In this document: one piece after another, positions 63,421 to 64,000 of the stretch
Numbering within the stretch: the stretch's first letter is position 1
How the letters are laid out: each line of letters opens with the position of its first letter
NCBI RefSeq assembly: GCF_902459725.1
Contig: NZ_CABPSH010000007.1
Location: forward strand, 124,001 to 188,000
Origin: Pandoraea eparura
GTDB taxonomy: Bacteria; Pseudomonadota; Gammaproteobacteria; Burkholderiales; Burkholderiaceae
Direction of reading: 5' to 3'
Length of the DNA: 64,000 bases
Position numbers and translations under genes: made by a program
Notes under the pieces: model-generated
The model's database searches: none
What the model was told of the DNA's origin: nothing
What the model saw: the letters and a program-made list of their open reading frames with translations, nothing else

Positions 63421-64000
63421 ATGGAAAGCAAATCCCCTCTCGCCCCCCCGGCGGCAGCAGTTCCCGCCGACACGTCCGGCACGTCTGACCAGGGCGGCAG
63501 CCTGTTCGGCTGGTATGGCGACGCCACCTCGCGCCAAAAGCGCGCCTTCTGGAGCTGCAAGGTCGGCTACATGCTCGACGGCATGGACACCCAGATGCTG
63601 AGCTTCGTCATTCCGACGCTGGTCGCGACGTGGGGCATCAGCCTTGCCGACGCCGGCTTCATCGGCACGCTGACGTTGCTCGCGTCGGCGCTCGGCGGCT
63701 GGGCGGCCGGCATTCTGTCGGATCGCATCGGCCGTGTACGCACGCTGCAACTCACCGTGTTGTGGTTCGCTGTCTTCACCGGGCTGTGCGGACTCGCGCA
63801 GAACTACCATCAACTGCTCGCCGCGCGCGCGCTCATGGGCTTCGGCTTCGGCGGCGAATGGACGGCAGGCGCCGTGCTCATCGGTGAAGTGATGCGCGCG
63901 CGCGACCGCGGCAAGGCCGTGGGCCTCGTGCAGTCCGGCTGGGCCATCGGCTGGGGCCTGACGGCCATTCTCTACTCGGTGCTGTTCTCGCTGTTCCCCG
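63421..64000 (+). CDS. MFS transporter, probable organic acid:H+ symporter (truncated by window edge)
   Basis: 193 residues are visible. A hydrophilic N-terminus of about 45 residues, then GYMLDGMDTQMLSFVIPTLV (first helix), the signature loop SDRIGRVRTL and FGFGGEWTAGAVLIGE. The pattern suits the metabolite:H+ symporter branch for aromatic or organic acids. The 3' part lies beyond the window. A pairing with the DUF1445 enzyme is inferred. Confidence 0.85.
   Translation, partial: MESKSPLAPPAAAVPADTSGTSDQGGSLFGWYGDATSRQKRAFWSCKVGYMLDGMDTQMLSFVIPTLVATWGISLADAGFIGTLTLLASALGGWAAGILSDRIGRVRTLQLTVLWFAVFTGLCGLAQNYHQLLAARALMGFGFGGEWTAGAVLIGEVMRARDRGKAVGLVQSGWAIGWGLTAILYSVLFSLFP

Overview
The window is high-GC, gene-dense DNA from a betaproteobacterium of the Burkholderiaceae. 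Genus Pandoraea or a close relative is my best guess. The basis is the hemE-priA-putA neighbourhood on one strand (as I remember it from Burkholderia-type primary chromosomes), the rsmI-yraN-diaA-dolP block, a coxMNOP-type alternative oxidase, and a complete sox cluster with soxCD. This assignment is inference from family knowledge; no search was run.

Layout. 1-5.5 kb (minus): putA (its C-terminus is cut off by the window edge) and a sorAB sulfite dehydrogenase pair. 5.6-9.6 kb (minus): priA and hemE. 9.8-17.3 kb, mixed single genes: a periplasmic PheC-like dehydratase, an esterase, a CoA-binding protein, a hydroxypyruvate isomerase, a lipoprotein, ArsC, an exonuclease plus MBL-fold hydrolase pair, and RlpA. 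The gap at 12.2-12.9 kb holds a possible small RNA. 17.7-20.7 kb: a three-gene ABC importer. 20.7-21.2 kb: a RelE/Phd-type toxin-antitoxin pair. 21.4-24.4 kb: rsmI, yraN, diaA, dolP. 24.4-37.4 kb: sulfur oxidation genes (fccAB, then soxR, soxC, soxD, a small cytochrome c, soxY, soxZ, soxA, soxX, soxW, soxB), interrupted only by an orphan two-partner-secretion transporter (tpsB). 37.4-55.7 kb: surface polysaccharide genes of visibly more AT-rich composition: waaL (minus), tRNA-Ala(CGC), wbpA, wbpB, wbpD, wbpE, wzx, a wzy candidate, an AsnB-like amidotransferase, two glycosyltransferases, wbpL, wbpM, and an OafA-type acyltransferase (minus). 56-61.2 kb: a five-gene aa3-type alternative cytochrome c oxidase operon. 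61.2-64 kb: a LysR regulator divergent from a DUF1445 protein and a truncated MFS transporter.

How the genes work together. FccAB oxidises sulfide. SoxXA loads thiosulfate onto SoxYZ, SoxB hydrolyses off sulfate, and SoxCD oxidises the remaining sulfane sulfur. SorAB oxidises free sulfite. Electrons go to small c-type cytochromes and plausibly to the alternative oxidase encoded 20 kb downstream. An ArsR-family regulator with three cysteines and a perfect inverted-repeat operator sits at the head of the sox operon. The polysaccharide locus encodes WbpA, WbpB, WbpE and WbpD, which convert UDP-GlcNAc to UDP-2,3-diacetamido-2,3-dideoxyglucuronic acid. With the AsnB-like enzyme, it predicts an O antigen containing an amidated diacetamido-uronic acid.

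Points most worth a second look: GTTGCA operator arms in front of putA; a perfect DnaA box in front of priA; three 10-bp-spaced OmpR-type half-sites followed by a terminator in a gene-free stretch; the orphan TpsB inside the sulfur region; a JUMPstart-like element in the wbp leader; the predicted uronamide pathway; and an in-frame 16-codon ORF with a strong Shine-Dalgarno just upstream of coxM.
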